From Actinomycetota bacterium (lineage in GTDB: Bacteria > Actinomycetota > Rubrobacteria > Rubrobacterales > Rubrobacteraceae), in NCBI GenBank assembly GCA_902810695.1, contig CADDYV010000030.1, positions 1 to 40,780 of the forward strand: a stretch of DNA of 40,780 nt, given 5' to 3'. The translations under genes and the position numbers were made by a program. Below, in pieces: positions 1 through 8,315 of the stretch (position 1 is the stretch's first letter; every line of letters begins with the position of its first letter). Under the pieces are notes generated by a model. The model ran no database searches. It was not told the DNA's origin and was given only the letters and a program-made list of their open reading frames with translations.

Positions 1-830
1 TCGTCGGGCACGAAGCTGGTCGTGGGGTTGTCCGCCTTGCCGTGGTGAGAGTAGTCGTAGCCTTCGCGGGCTTTGATGTAGCTGGTCAAGGCCGCCGGAA
101 CCTCCCCGCTCTCACCGTAGCGGGCTACGAGGTCGGCGACGTGGTTGCCCACCATCCCCCCGAACCACCGGCACTGATCGCGCTGGTGGGAGAGGTCGCC
201 GCCAACGTAGGCCGGAGCAGAGACGCAGACCTTTATCTCCTTAGGGTCGCGGCCAGCTTCTTTAGCCGCCTCGCGGACATGCTGCACGGTCCACTCCAGG
301 ATCACAGGGTCCGCGAGCTGCAAAATGAAGCCGTCGGCCTTGCGGCCTACGAGGTTCAGCGCCTTGGGGCCGTAGCCCGCCATCCACACCTCGAGTTTGC
401 CGTCCTTTACCCACGGGATGCGGACCTTCCTGCCACCGTAGTCCACCTCCCTCCCCTCGGCCAGCTCTTTTATGATATGCATGGCCGCTTCGAGATGCTT
501 GAGCGTGGTCGGCTTCTTGCCGAGAACGCGCCGGGCCGAATCTCCCCGACCGATGCCGCAGATGGTGCGGTTGCCGAACATGTCGTTTAAGGTGGCAAAC
601 AGCGAGGCCGTAACCGAAGGGTCGCGGGTTGCGGGGTTGGTCACCATGGGCCCTACCATGATCCCCTCCGTAGCAGAGAGCATCTGCGAGTAGATGACGT
701 AGGGCTCCTGCCAGAGGATGTGCGAGTCAAACGTCCAGGCGTGCGTAAATCCAAGCCTTTCGGCTCTTTGTGTTAATTCAATGACACGCCAGGCCGGAGG
801 GTCGGTCTGGAAGGTTACGCCGAAGTCCAT
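1..830 (-). CDS. LLM-class flavin/F420-dependent oxidoreductase (3' end outside window)
   Basis: My reading of the complement from the ATG at 830 gives an uninterrupted frame of 276 codons that leaves the window at position 1. The protein begins MDFGVTFQTDPPAWRV and has the bacterial luciferase-like TIM-barrel pattern: an early FDSHILWQEPY stretch, NPATRDPSVTAS, GRGDSARRVLG and VWMAGYGPKAL. This looks like the TIGR03842-type subfamily often called F420-dependent; whether FMN or F420 is used cannot be read from the sequence. It is the last visible gene of the hydantoinase operon, 13 bp after the NTF2-like gene, so a role in pyrimidine or hydantoin catabolism is likely but unproven. It could be a reductase feeding the pathway or an oxygenase of a related ring. 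The C-terminus is missing only because of the window edge. Confidence 0.85.
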   Translation of the reverse strand, partial: MDFGVTFQTDPPAWRVIELTQRAERLGFTHAWTFDSHILWQEPYVIYSQMLSATEGIMVGPMVTNPATRDPSVTASLFATLNDMFGNRTICGIGRGDSARRVLGKKPTTLKHLEAAMHIIKELAEGREVDYGGRKVRIPWVKDGKLEVWMAGYGPKALNLVGRKADGFILQLADPVILEWTVQHVREAAKEAGRDPKEIKVCVSAPAYVGGDLSHQRDQCRWFGGMVGNHVADLVARYGESGEVPAALTSYIKAREGYDYSHHGKADNPTTSFVPD

Positions 831-843
831 ACGCGCACTCCTT

Positions 844-1212
844 CTACTCCTGCTTGTGCCACCACTCCCGGAATTCCGTGCAGCGCCCGTTGGCATCAAG
901 CTTTACCAGGAAGACGCCGTCGAGTTTGACCGGTGCATCCGTGGGGAGCCTCGTGTAGTTTGCGTTCCAGTGGGCGATTCCTTCTTCTTCGGTTATCGCG
1001 AGGATCTCGTAAGAGAAGCTGATGTCGCTCTGCGAGCGCGGCACGCCGGACCAGTACCCCGATATCTCTTCACGTCCCTGGAGAGGCTCGTCGAAGGGGG
1101 TCTCGCGGTAGGTCGCCTCTTCGGTGAACAGGTCCGCCGCGGCCTGGGGATCTCTGGTCTCCCACGCCTGGCCGTAGGCATCGAGCCACGCCTCCAGCGT
1201 TTTCCGGTTCAT
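844..1212 (-). CDS. NTF2/SnoaL-like small protein
   Basis: A 122-residue protein with the alpha+beta cone pattern of NTF2-like (SnoaL/DUF4440-type) proteins: an N-terminal helix (LEAWLDAYGQAWETRDPQ), AADLFTEEATYRETPF, a central sheet, and a final strand ending EFREWWHKQE. Members are either small enzymes (isomerases, cyclases, hydrolases) or simple ligand binders. No catalytic residues can be assigned with confidence. Its ATG overlaps the stop of the upstream permease gene by 4 bp (ATGA), so it is translationally coupled and belongs to the pyrimidine/hydantoin operon. Function unknown; a role in processing an unstable pathway intermediate is only a guess. Confidence 0.85.
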   Translation of the reverse strand: MNRKTLEAWLDAYGQAWETRDPQAAADLFTEEATYRETPFDEPLQGREEISGYWSGVPRSQSDISFSYEILAITEEEGIAHWNANYTRLPTDAPVKLDGVFLVKLDANGRCTEFREWWHKQE

Positions 1213-2765
1213 CCGCTCCTCTGTTCTTCAGGTCGTCTCCGGGGCTCTCTCCGCTCGGGCTCGGCGGCGGGGCTACCTACGGCGGACAGGATCAGGTACA
1301 CCAGCCCTGCCACGATGAAGGTGAAGAACAGGCCGTAGTTGTATAGCCCCTCGATGAAGCTGGGGTTCTGGAAGACGCCGCTGAAGTTCGGGGTGGTTGC
1401 TGCCTTGAGGAAGCCGGGCACCACCGGGATGACCCCGACCAGGACCGCCACGATGGCCCTCCAGTTCCAGCCGCCGGAGTAGGCGTAGCGGCCGTCGGTC
1501 TTGTAGAGGTCTATCAGGGAGAGCCTTCTGCGGCGTACGATCCAGTAGTCGGTGATCATGACCGCCGCTATCGCCCCGAGCAGGCTGCTGTAGCCGACGA
1601 GCCAGGTGAAGATGTAGGCGCTCGCGCTCTCGTAAAGCAGCCAGGGGAACGAGATGATGCCGATAACCGCCGTTATGAGCCCGCCCATCCTGAAGGAGAT
1701 GTATCTCGGGAGGAGGTTCGAGAAGTCGAACGAGGGAGAGACGACGTTTGCGGCCATGTTGGTCGATATCTGGGCTATCGCGATGATTATCATGGCGAGG
1801 ATGAGAACGACCGGCAGGTTACCGGCGATCTTCGTGGTGAGGGCGACCGGATCCCATATGGGCTTGCCGTAGATGACCACGGTGGCCGCTGTTACCGCGA
1901 TGCCGAGGAAGCTGAAGGCGGTCATCGTCGGCGGGAGCCCCAGGACCTGCCCGACAACCTGCGAACGCTGGCTTTTGGCGTAGCGGGTAAAGTCCGGGAT
2001 ATTCAGGGAGAGCGTGATCCAGTACCCCACGTTCGCCGCGAGCCCCGTCCAGAAAAGCGACCAGAACGGGGTGTTGCCCTGCTGGAGCTTGGCCGAGGCC
2101 GCGAACACGTGCCCCACGCCGCCGCCTGCGACAAATCCCCAGATCAAAAGCGCCACTCCGCCGAGCAAAAGCAGCGGCGCCGCGAAGGACTCGAAGAACT
2201 TGACTCCCTCTATGCCGAACAGGATGATCGCAACCTGTATTCCCCAGAAGATAAAGAATGTGATGAACCTGTTCCCCGGAACGTCCGGCCAGCCGCTGTA
2301 GGCCGCGCTCAGCAGAGCGTTGAGGGCGAGCCCCCCGATCCAGGTCTGTATCCCGAACCAGCCGCAGGCCACCAGCGCGCGGGCTATCGCGGCGAAGTTG
2401 GCTCCCCTCACCCCGAACGAGGAGCGCACAAAGACCGGGAAGGGTACCCCGTACCTGGTCCCCGCGTGCGCGTTCAGGAGCATCGGGATCAGGACGAGCA
2501 CGTTTCCCAAAGAGACCGTAAGCAGCGCCTGCCACCAGTTCATCCCCGCAACCATGAGCCCCGAGGCCAGGGTGTAGGTGGTGATGACCACCGACATCCC
2601 GATCCAGAGCGCCGCTATGTTATAGGTGTTCCAGGTGCGCCTCTCGGGACCGGTCGGCGCGAGGTCCTCGTTATACAGCTTAGAGCCGCTCACCTCGTCT
2701 TTGAGCGCCCTCAGCTCGCTCCGGTCCTCTACCGCCAGGTCCCTGAACTCTTCCCTCTCCAACAC
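1209..2765 (-). CDS. NCS1-family nucleobase/hydantoin:cation symporter
   Basis: A 518-residue integral membrane protein with about 12 hydrophobic segments. Recognisable NCS1 features are the N-terminal NEDLAPTGPERRTWNTYNIAALW, then the GTRYGVPFPVFVRSSFGVRGAN loop and the SLNIPDFTRYAKSQ region (read as separate motifs). The family imports uracil, cytosine, allantoin, hydantoins or thiamine with a cation. The gene sits between the carbamoyl amidase (24 bp upstream) and the NTF2-like gene (4-bp overlap), so uptake of uracil, thymine, dihydropyrimidines or hydantoins for this operon is the obvious role. The start is taken as GTG at 2765, preceded by GGAGG; a TTG one codon downstream is also possible. 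The C-terminal tail is charged (EPERREPRRRPEEQ) and probably cytoplasmic. Confidence 0.93.
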   Translation of the reverse strand: MLEREEFRDLAVEDRSELRALKDEVSGSKLYNEDLAPTGPERRTWNTYNIAALWIGMSVVITTYTLASGLMVAGMNWWQALLTVSLGNVLVLIPMLLNAHAGTRYGVPFPVFVRSSFGVRGANFAAIARALVACGWFGIQTWIGGLALNALLSAAYSGWPDVPGNRFITFFIFWGIQVAIILFGIEGVKFFESFAAPLLLLGGVALLIWGFVAGGGVGHVFAASAKLQQGNTPFWSLFWTGLAANVGYWITLSLNIPDFTRYAKSQRSQVVGQVLGLPPTMTAFSFLGIAVTAATVVIYGKPIWDPVALTTKIAGNLPVVLILAMIIIAIAQISTNMAANVVSPSFDFSNLLPRYISFRMGGLITAVIGIISFPWLLYESASAYIFTWLVGYSSLLGAIAAVMITDYWIVRRRRLSLIDLYKTDGRYAYSGGWNWRAIVAVLVGVIPVVPGFLKAATTPNFSGVFQNPSFIEGLYNYGLFFTFIVAGLVYLILSAVGSPAAEPERREPRRRPEEQRSG

Positions 2766-2789
2766 CCTCTCCTTCCTCCGCGCGCTTTA

Positions 2790-4034
2790 TTACACGCGAC
2801 TATTCACCCAGTCTATCGCGCGTACCGCGAGCCCGTGCAGCGCCCGTACCGCGAGTTCCAGATCCTCTTCCGGTGTGTCTTCCTCTTTGGTGTGGCTCAA
2901 GCCCCGCAGACTCTTGACGAAGAGCATCACCGTGGGCATGAGCCGCGCCATCTCCGCCGCGTCGTGCAGGGGTCCCGAGGGAAGCCGGTGCGACTTTCCG
3001 GCGACCTCTTTCACTGCCTCGTCGGCGAGTTCGATCAGGTCCGGGTGGAACGGTATCGGCTCTATCTGCCACATCCGCTCCCACTCTACCTCGACGCCTT
3101 CTTCGCGGGCGATATTTCTCGCCGCTTCCTTCGCCTCAGCGAGCATGTCGGCGAGCACATCGGCATCAAGCGCCCGCTGGTCCAGGGACATCTCGCACCA
3201 CCCGTTGAACGCCGTGACGATGGCCGGACTCACGTTCACAAATCCGGTGGTGGCGCGCACGTCGTCCCGGCGGGCCGCGTCGTCCCGGAAGGCGACCGCT
3301 GAGCGGGCTGCGGCGATGAACGCGTCGCGCCGGGCGTCCATCGGGGTCGAGCCGGAGTGGGCGTGCTGGCCGGTGAAACGGACCGCGTGCCGCTCGACCC
3401 CGAACGTTCCGAGCACGACGCCCAGCGGAAGGTTCATCCGCTCCAGCACCGGTCCCTGCTCGATGTGCAGCTCCAGGTACGCGGCGGCGTTCTCTAGTTG
3501 CCGGTGCGACTCGTTCATCCGGTCCAGATCCACGCCGTGCTCGGCCAGCGCATCTGGCAGCGCGACGCCGTCCTTGTCCTTGAGGCCGCGTACCTCGTCG
3601 GGGTCCAGGGTGTTCGCGCAGGCGCTGGAGCCCAGCAGGCTGCGCCCGAAACGCGCGCCCTCCTCGTCGGCCCAGTCCACGAGCCGCAGGGTTACCGGAC
3701 GCTCCCGCGGCGCGAGCACCCGGAAGGTTTCGAGCGCCCCTATCGTGTCCAGGCAGCCGTCGAGCCAGCCGCCGTTTGGGACGGAGTCTATGTGGCCGCC
3801 GAGGATGAGCGCCTTCTCCGAGTTGCCGGGGGCTGTCGCCCAGAGGTTTCCAGCCTCGTCGGTCTCGATTTCGCACTCGATCTCACCGAGCTTCTCCTTG
3901 AGCCAGTCGCGCGCCTTCACCCACTCCTCAGTCCACGCTACCCGCCGCGCCCCGTCCGGCCCGCCGGTAAGCTCGGCAAGCTCCCGGAGCTCCTCCACGG
4001 CGCGGCGGGAGTCCACCTGTCCGGCAATCTCCAT
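2790..4034 (-). CDS. M20-family N-carbamoyl amidohydrolase (beta-ureidopropionase/allantoate amidohydrolase type)
   Basis: A 414-residue dinuclear-metal amidase of the M20 hydantoinase/carbamoylase group. Expected metal ligands are visible: H81 (GGHIDSVPNGG), D92 (LDGCLD), E125/E126 (DEEGARFG) and H190 (LELHIEQGPVLE). The lid/dimerisation domain falls roughly at residues 200-310, including QHAHSGSTPMDARRD. The enzyme hydrolyses N-carbamoyl groups, releasing CO2 and ammonia. After a dihydropyrimidinase and before a beta-alanine-type aminotransferase, the likely substrate is N-carbamoyl-beta-alanine or the beta-aminoisobutyrate analogue. The ATG at 4034 is chosen because it shares one base with the upstream stop (TGATG); the frame stays open a further 53 codons upstream, but that stretch lies inside the aminotransferase gene. 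Confidence 0.93.
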   Translation of the reverse strand: MEIAGQVDSRRAVEELRELAELTGGPDGARRVAWTEEWVKARDWLKEKLGEIECEIETDEAGNLWATAPGNSEKALILGGHIDSVPNGGWLDGCLDTIGALETFRVLAPRERPVTLRLVDWADEEGARFGRSLLGSSACANTLDPDEVRGLKDKDGVALPDALAEHGVDLDRMNESHRQLENAAAYLELHIEQGPVLERMNLPLGVVLGTFGVERHAVRFTGQHAHSGSTPMDARRDAFIAAARSAVAFRDDAARRDDVRATTGFVNVSPAIVTAFNGWCEMSLDQRALDADVLADMLAEAKEAARNIAREEGVEVEWERMWQIEPIPFHPDLIELADEAVKEVAGKSHRLPSGPLHDAAEMARLMPTVMLFVKSLRGLSHTKEEDTPEEDLELAVRALHGLAVRAIDWVNSRV

Positions 4035-5338
4035 CAGCCCACCCTCTCTTTCGTCTCCACCTCGGAAAGCACCTCCTCGAAGACGTCCGCCGCCTCTTTT
4101 GCGGCCTCGCGCGTGACCGTGAGCGGGGGCGAGATGCGGATGGCGTTGGCCTTTATGCCGCCCTTGCCGACGAGCACCCCGCGCTCTCTGCACGCCTCCA
4201 GGAAACGAACGGCGGCCTGCGGGTCGGGCTCACCGTCCGGCCTCACAAGCTCGACGCCGAGCATCAGCCCCCGCCCCCGCACCTCGCCGACGACAGGATG
4301 TTCCTCCGCCATCTTCAGCAGGCGCTCTTTCAGGTAGCCTCCGACCTCGGCGGCGTTTCTCTGCAGGTCGTTTTCCAGGATGTAGTTCAGGTTGGCAAGC
4401 GCCCCGGCTGTCGAGATGGGGTTGCCGCCGAAGGTCGAGATGTGCTGCTTGGGGGAGAGGGAGTCTATGATCTCCGCGCGCCCCATGACCGCGCCGATGG
4501 CGAGCCCATTTCCTAGCCCTTTTGCCATCGTTATGAGATCCGGCTCCACCTCGAAAGCCTCGATACCCCAGAAGTGGTCCCCGGTGCGCCCGAAGGCCGT
4601 CTGCACCTCGTCGGATATCAGGAGTATCCCGGTCTCGTCTAGGATCTCCTTGACCCGCTCGAAGTATCCCGGCGGCGCCTCGATAAACCCGCCGACACCC
4701 TGTATCGGCTCGGCGATGAACGCGGCGACGTGCCCCGTGGTCGCCGTCTCGATGACGCTGCGCACATCGTCCGCGCAGGCCAGGGTGCAGCCCCGCTCAT
4801 GCTTGCAGAACGGGCAGCGGTAGTGGTAGGGGTTCATCGCGTAGGCCACATCGAGGGCCGAGCGCGGCGTGGGCCGCCAGCTCCCCTGCCCGGTTATCCC
4901 CATCGTTCCGAAAGAGCCGCCGTGGTAGGAGGAGCGCAGGGCGATGATCTCGCTGGAGCTGCGGTACGTCGTCGCGAACAGCATGGCGGCCTCGTTGGCC
5001 TCGCTGCCGCTGCCGACGAAGAATACCTTCTGGTCCCCGGAGATGGGGGAGAGCGATATCAGCTTCTCCGCCAGTTCCACCTGCTTTTCGATCAGGTACA
5101 GCGTCGAGGAGTGGAAGATCTTACCGGCCTGCTCCCGCACGGCCTCCACAATCTCCGGCACGGCGTGCCCGCTTATGGTGGTTACGATGCCGCCGAAGAA
5201 GTCCAGGTACTCGTTGCCCTCGGAGTCGAAGACCTTGAACCCCTCGCCGCGGACCAGTTCGATAGGCTTCTCGTAGTAGAGCGATATCCACTCCGGCAGC
5301 GCGGCCTTGTGCCGCTCGTACAGCTCTTCCGGTCTCAT
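4034..5338 (-). CDS. Class III PLP aminotransferase (beta-alanine:pyruvate/alanine-glyoxylate type)
   Basis: A 434-residue class III (omega) aminotransferase. Visible elements: the GSGSEANEAAM phosphate-binding region (residues 109-119), SSYHGGSFGTMG, LLISDEVQTAFGRTG with the pyridine-binding D243, and MAKGLGNGLAIG with the PLP-Schiff-base K273. The sub-region around C175, C178, C184 and C188 is cysteine-rich, in a CPFC...C...C arrangement that could bind a metal. In this operon it would remove the amino group of beta-alanine or beta-aminoisobutyrate made by the downstream carbamoyl amidase, using pyruvate or glyoxylate as acceptor, to give malonate semialdehyde. The ATG overlaps the dihydropyrimidinase stop by 4 bp. 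No methylmalonate-semialdehyde dehydrogenase is visible in the window. Confidence 0.93.
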   Translation of the reverse strand: MRPEELYERHKAALPEWISLYYEKPIELVRGEGFKVFDSEGNEYLDFFGGIVTTISGHAVPEIVEAVREQAGKIFHSSTLYLIEKQVELAEKLISLSPISGDQKVFFVGSGSEANEAAMLFATTYRSSSEIIALRSSYHGGSFGTMGITGQGSWRPTPRSALDVAYAMNPYHYRCPFCKHERGCTLACADDVRSVIETATTGHVAAFIAEPIQGVGGFIEAPPGYFERVKEILDETGILLISDEVQTAFGRTGDHFWGIEAFEVEPDLITMAKGLGNGLAIGAVMGRAEIIDSLSPKQHISTFGGNPISTAGALANLNYILENDLQRNAAEVGGYLKERLLKMAEEHPVVGEVRGRGLMLGVELVRPDGEPDPQAAVRFLEACRERGVLVGKGGIKANAIRISPPLTVTREAAKEAADVFEEVLSEVETKERVG

Positions 5339-6741
5339 ACCATCACCGACCTCATGCTCGGGGAAATGAACTTCCGCTCGACGAACCTGCCGGATCCACG
5401 CTCCGCCACGACTTCGCCATCACTGTAGGCGAGCTTGCCGCGCACGTAGACCGCCGCCGGGCCGCCTTCGAAGATCATCCCCTCGTAGGGGGTGTAGTCC
5501 ACGTTGCCGTGGCGGTTCTCGACGGTGGCCGTAGTCTCCAGCTCCGGGTCCCACAGCACGATGTCCGCGTCCGCGCCGGGCACCAGCGTCCCCTTGCGCG
5601 GGTACATGCCGTGTATCTTCGCCTGGTTCGTCGAGAGCAGCGCGACGAACTGCCCCTCGGAGATGCGCCCTTCGTTCACGCCCAGGGTCCAGAGCGTCAT
5701 AGCCCTCTCCTCGGCTCCGGGCAGGCCGTTGGGAATCCTGGAGAAGTCGTCTATCCCCAGCTCCTTCTGGCCCCGGTAGTTGAACGAGCAGTGGTCGGAG
5801 CCGAAGATCTGGAGGTCCCCGACCCTCATCCCGTTCCACAACGGCTCCCGGTTCCACTCGTCGCGCAGGGGCGGCGAGCAGACGTACTTCGCGCCCTCGA
5901 AGCCTTCCCGCGCCAGGTCCGCGTAGGAGAAGGCGAAGTACTGCGGGCAGGTCTCGGCGTAGACCGTCTGGCCGCGCTCGTGTGCCCGGTGGACTTCTTC
6001 CAGCGCCGCCGCGCACGAGACGTGGACCACCAGGAGCGGCGTGTTTGCCACCTGCGCGAGCCGGATCGCCCGTCCCGTAGCCTCCGCCTCTACTTCCGGC
6101 GGGCGTGTCAGGGCGTGGAAGCACGGTGCTGTCTCGTCTCTCGCCAGCGCCTGTCCGGTGAGCTTCGCTATGACGTCGCCGTTTTCAGCGTGGACCATGA
6201 CCAGGATTCCGGCTTCGCGCGCGATCTGCATCGCCTCGAAGAGGTCCTCGTCCTCGGTGTAGAGCGGGGTACCCTTGTAGGCCATGAAGATCTTGACCGA
6301 GGAGACACCCTTCTGGACGAGGCTCGGGATCTCGGCTTTGATCTCCTCGGTCAGGTTGGTTATGGCGACGTGGAAACCGTAGTCGGTTACGGCCCTGCCC
6401 TCGGCTTTCTTCTCCCACTCCTCGATGGCTTCGGCGAGAGTTCCTTCCACGTCCTGCAAAGAGAAGTCCACGATGGTCGTCGTCCCGCCCGCGACAGCCG
6501 CCTCGGTCCCGGTTGCCCAGTCATCCGCCGTGACCGTCCCCCCGAAGGGCATGTCCATGTGGGTGTGCCCGTCTATGAAGCCGGGCATCACGAGCTTGCC
6601 CGAAGCATCCACCACCTCGGCTCCATCTGGGAATAGATCCGTGCCGACGGAGACTATTTTCTCATCCTCGACGAGCACGTCGGCCCGGAAGCTCCCGTCG
6701 GACGTTACGATGGTACCGCCGCTGAACAGTAGCTTTCCCAC
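5335..6741 (-). CDS. hydA: Dihydropyrimidinase / D-hydantoinase
   Basis: A 468-residue amidohydrolase-superfamily enzyme with the full binuclear zinc set: H59 and H61 (GFIDGHTHMDMP), the carbamylated lysine K150 (SSVKIFMAYKG), H184 (MVHAENGD), H240 (VVHVSCAAA) and D316 (FGSDHCSF). It opens dihydrouracil, dihydrothymine or 5-substituted hydantoins to N-carbamoyl amino acids. It is the first gene of the minus-strand pyrimidine/hydantoin operon. The start is GTG at 6741, preceded by AAAGGAG six bases away. Its length is normal for bacterial hydantoinases (about 460). Because carbamoylase and aminotransferase follow, dihydropyrimidinase of the reductive uracil pathway is preferred over a pure hydantoinase, although both activities usually coexist. 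Confidence 0.95.
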   Translation of the reverse strand: MGKLLFSGGTIVTSDGSFRADVLVEDEKIVSVGTDLFPDGAEVVDASGKLVMPGFIDGHTHMDMPFGGTVTADDWATGTEAAVAGGTTTIVDFSLQDVEGTLAEAIEEWEKKAEGRAVTDYGFHVAITNLTEEIKAEIPSLVQKGVSSVKIFMAYKGTPLYTEDEDLFEAMQIAREAGILVMVHAENGDVIAKLTGQALARDETAPCFHALTRPPEVEAEATGRAIRLAQVANTPLLVVHVSCAAALEEVHRAHERGQTVYAETCPQYFAFSYADLAREGFEGAKYVCSPPLRDEWNREPLWNGMRVGDLQIFGSDHCSFNYRGQKELGIDDFSRIPNGLPGAEERAMTLWTLGVNEGRISEGQFVALLSTNQAKIHGMYPRKGTLVPGADADIVLWDPELETTATVENRHGNVDYTPYEGMIFEGGPAAVYVRGKLAYSDGEVVAERGSGRFVERKFISPSMRSVMV

Positions 6742-6971
6742 CTTCTACTCCTTTCCTGCCATGGAAGCGAGGATCCGCACCTCATCCTCTCTTAAAGCCT
6801 GGATAAGCCCCCCTTAACGGCTCTCCTCTGCATAACCCACCTCTTTGTATTCCTGATAGATTACACCCCGCAGGGTTCGACTGTAAATAACTTCCTCAGA
6901 GCACCTGCCCGCCGGTATTCGCCTCGATTTCCCCTTATAATTCTTATCGCAAGGGAGTGAGAGGAGAGGGA
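6742..6971. promoter_or_regulatory. Divergent intergenic region with candidate -10 for the MFS gene
   Basis: This 230-bp gap separates the divergent hydantoinase operon and the MFS transporter, so it must hold both promoters. On the plus strand there is a perfect TATAAT at 6936-6941, about 30 bp before the MFS start; no convincing -35 lies 16-18 bp upstream. Around 6870-6890 a short CCC-GGG inverted repeat (CCCCGCAGGG) could be part of an operator. On the minus strand I see no promoter better than chance. No gene or RNA is recognisable here. Confidence 0.45.
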
Positions 6972-8294
6972 ATGCCTGCTAACAATATATCTGCAGAACG
7001 AGGTAACGGTCCTCTGAGTTCGGCGCTCTCCAGCCAGCGCTGGAAGATCATCATCCCGATCTCCTTTATCACCTACAGCCTGGCTTACCTCGACCGCTCG
7101 AATTACTCGCTGGGCACGGCAGGCGGGCTGGCCAAAGACCTGAACATCTCCGCGCAGGCAGACGCGCTTCTGGGAGCCCTGTTCTTCCTGGGATACTTCC
7201 TCTTCCAGATCCCGGCCGCCCACTACGCCGAGCACCGCAGCGTGAAGAAACTCATCTTCTGGTGCCTGGTTTTGTGGGGAATCTTCGCCGCCGCCCAAGG
7301 GGTTATCCCCTGGCTGGGACTGCTGTTTGTGGACCGCTTCCTGCTGGGGGTCGTGGAGGCGGCGGTCATACCGGCGATGCTCATATTCCTCTCGCACTGG
7401 TTTACCAGCCGCGAGCGCGGGCGGGCCAACTCGTTTCTGATCCTGGGCAACCCCATCACGGTGATGTGGATGTCGGCCGTATCCGGCTACCTGATAGCAG
7501 CCACGAGCTGGCGCTGGATGTTCATCCTGGAAGGGGTTCCGGCCATCCTGTGGGCGTTCGTCTTCCGGCGGGTTGTGGCCGACCGCCCGAAGGACGCGGG
7601 CTGGCTCAACGACTCCGAGAAGCGGTCCATAGAGAACGCTCTGGCCGAGGAGCAGCGCAAGATACCCCCGGTCGAAGGCTACCGCAAGGCTTTAGGCTCG
7701 CGCAACGTGATCGTGCTGTCCATCCAGTACGCGCTCTGGAGCATAGGGGTCTACGGGTTCGTGTTCTGGCTCCCGACGATCATAAAAGCGGCCTCTCACC
7801 ACGGCATCGGCGCTACGGGCGCGCTCTCGGCCGTTCCCTACGCCGTGGCCGCGCTCGCGATGGTCGGCGTCTCCTACCTCTCGGACCGCTCTACCAAACG
7901 AGGCATCTTCGTGTGGCCGTTTCTGCTCGCCGGGACGATCGCCTTCTACCTCTCCTACAAGCTCGGCCCCGGCAACTTCTGGCTCGCTTTCGTCCTGCTC
8001 GTCATCGCCGGGGCGGTGATGTACGCGCCCTACGGACCTTACTTCGCCTTCATCCCCGAGTTCTTGCCGCAGAACGTCTCGGGAGCGGCCATCGCGCTGG
8101 TCAACAGCTTCGGGGCTCTGGGCGGCTTCGTAGGGGCCTACGCGGTTGGTTGGATCCAGGGTACCGCAGGCTCGGGAGCAGCGTTTATCTTCATGGCCGC
8201 CGCGCTCCTGGTGGCCGCCCTCCTGATGCTCCTTGTCAAGAGACCGAGGACCGGAGAAGGGGAAGTCCTGCATCCTGCCAAGGCGCATCCCTGA
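6972..8294 (+). CDS. MFS transporter, anion:cation symporter (ACS) type
   Basis: A 440-residue major facilitator with 12 predicted membrane segments in two halves. ACS-family signs include the N-terminal SLAYLDRSNYSLG (the family's YxDRxN motif), GYFLFQIPAAHYAEHRSVKK, RFLLGVVEAAVIPAMLIFLSHWF and VVADRPKDAGWLNDSEK at the start of the central loop. ACS members import organic anions such as phthalate, glucarate, 4-hydroxyphenylacetate or allantoate. It lies divergent to the hydantoinase operon and convergent to the end of the molybdenum-hydroxylase operon (21-bp gap), so it could serve either. The ATG at 6972 is chosen because GAGGAGAGGG sits just upstream; an in-frame GTG at 6957 lacks a well-placed ribosome binding site. 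Confidence 0.92.
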   Translation: MPANNISAERGNGPLSSALSSQRWKIIIPISFITYSLAYLDRSNYSLGTAGGLAKDLNISAQADALLGALFFLGYFLFQIPAAHYAEHRSVKKLIFWCLVLWGIFAAAQGVIPWLGLLFVDRFLLGVVEAAVIPAMLIFLSHWFTSRERGRANSFLILGNPITVMWMSAVSGYLIAATSWRWMFILEGVPAILWAFVFRRVVADRPKDAGWLNDSEKRSIENALAEEQRKIPPVEGYRKALGSRNVIVLSIQYALWSIGVYGFVFWLPTIIKAASHHGIGATGALSAVPYAVAALAMVGVSYLSDRSTKRGIFVWPFLLAGTIAFYLSYKLGPGNFWLAFVLLVIAGAVMYAPYGPYFAFIPEFLPQNVSGAAIALVNSFGALGGFVGAYAVGWIQGTAGSGAAFIFMAAALLVAALLMLLVKRPRTGEGEVLHPAKAHP

Positions 8295-8315
8295 GCTTTT
8301 CCCTTCTTCTGGAGA

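Noticed and set aside
181-240. An apparent frameshift in the LLM oxidoreductase
   Set aside because: A first reading dropped two bases; re-reading the complement base by base restores one continuous frame (KVCVSAPAYVGG).
2109-4116. Long plus-strand frames antisense to the permease and M20 amidase
   Set aside because: They overlap two well-supported minus-strand genes and show Arg/Pro- or Ser/Arg-rich shadow composition.
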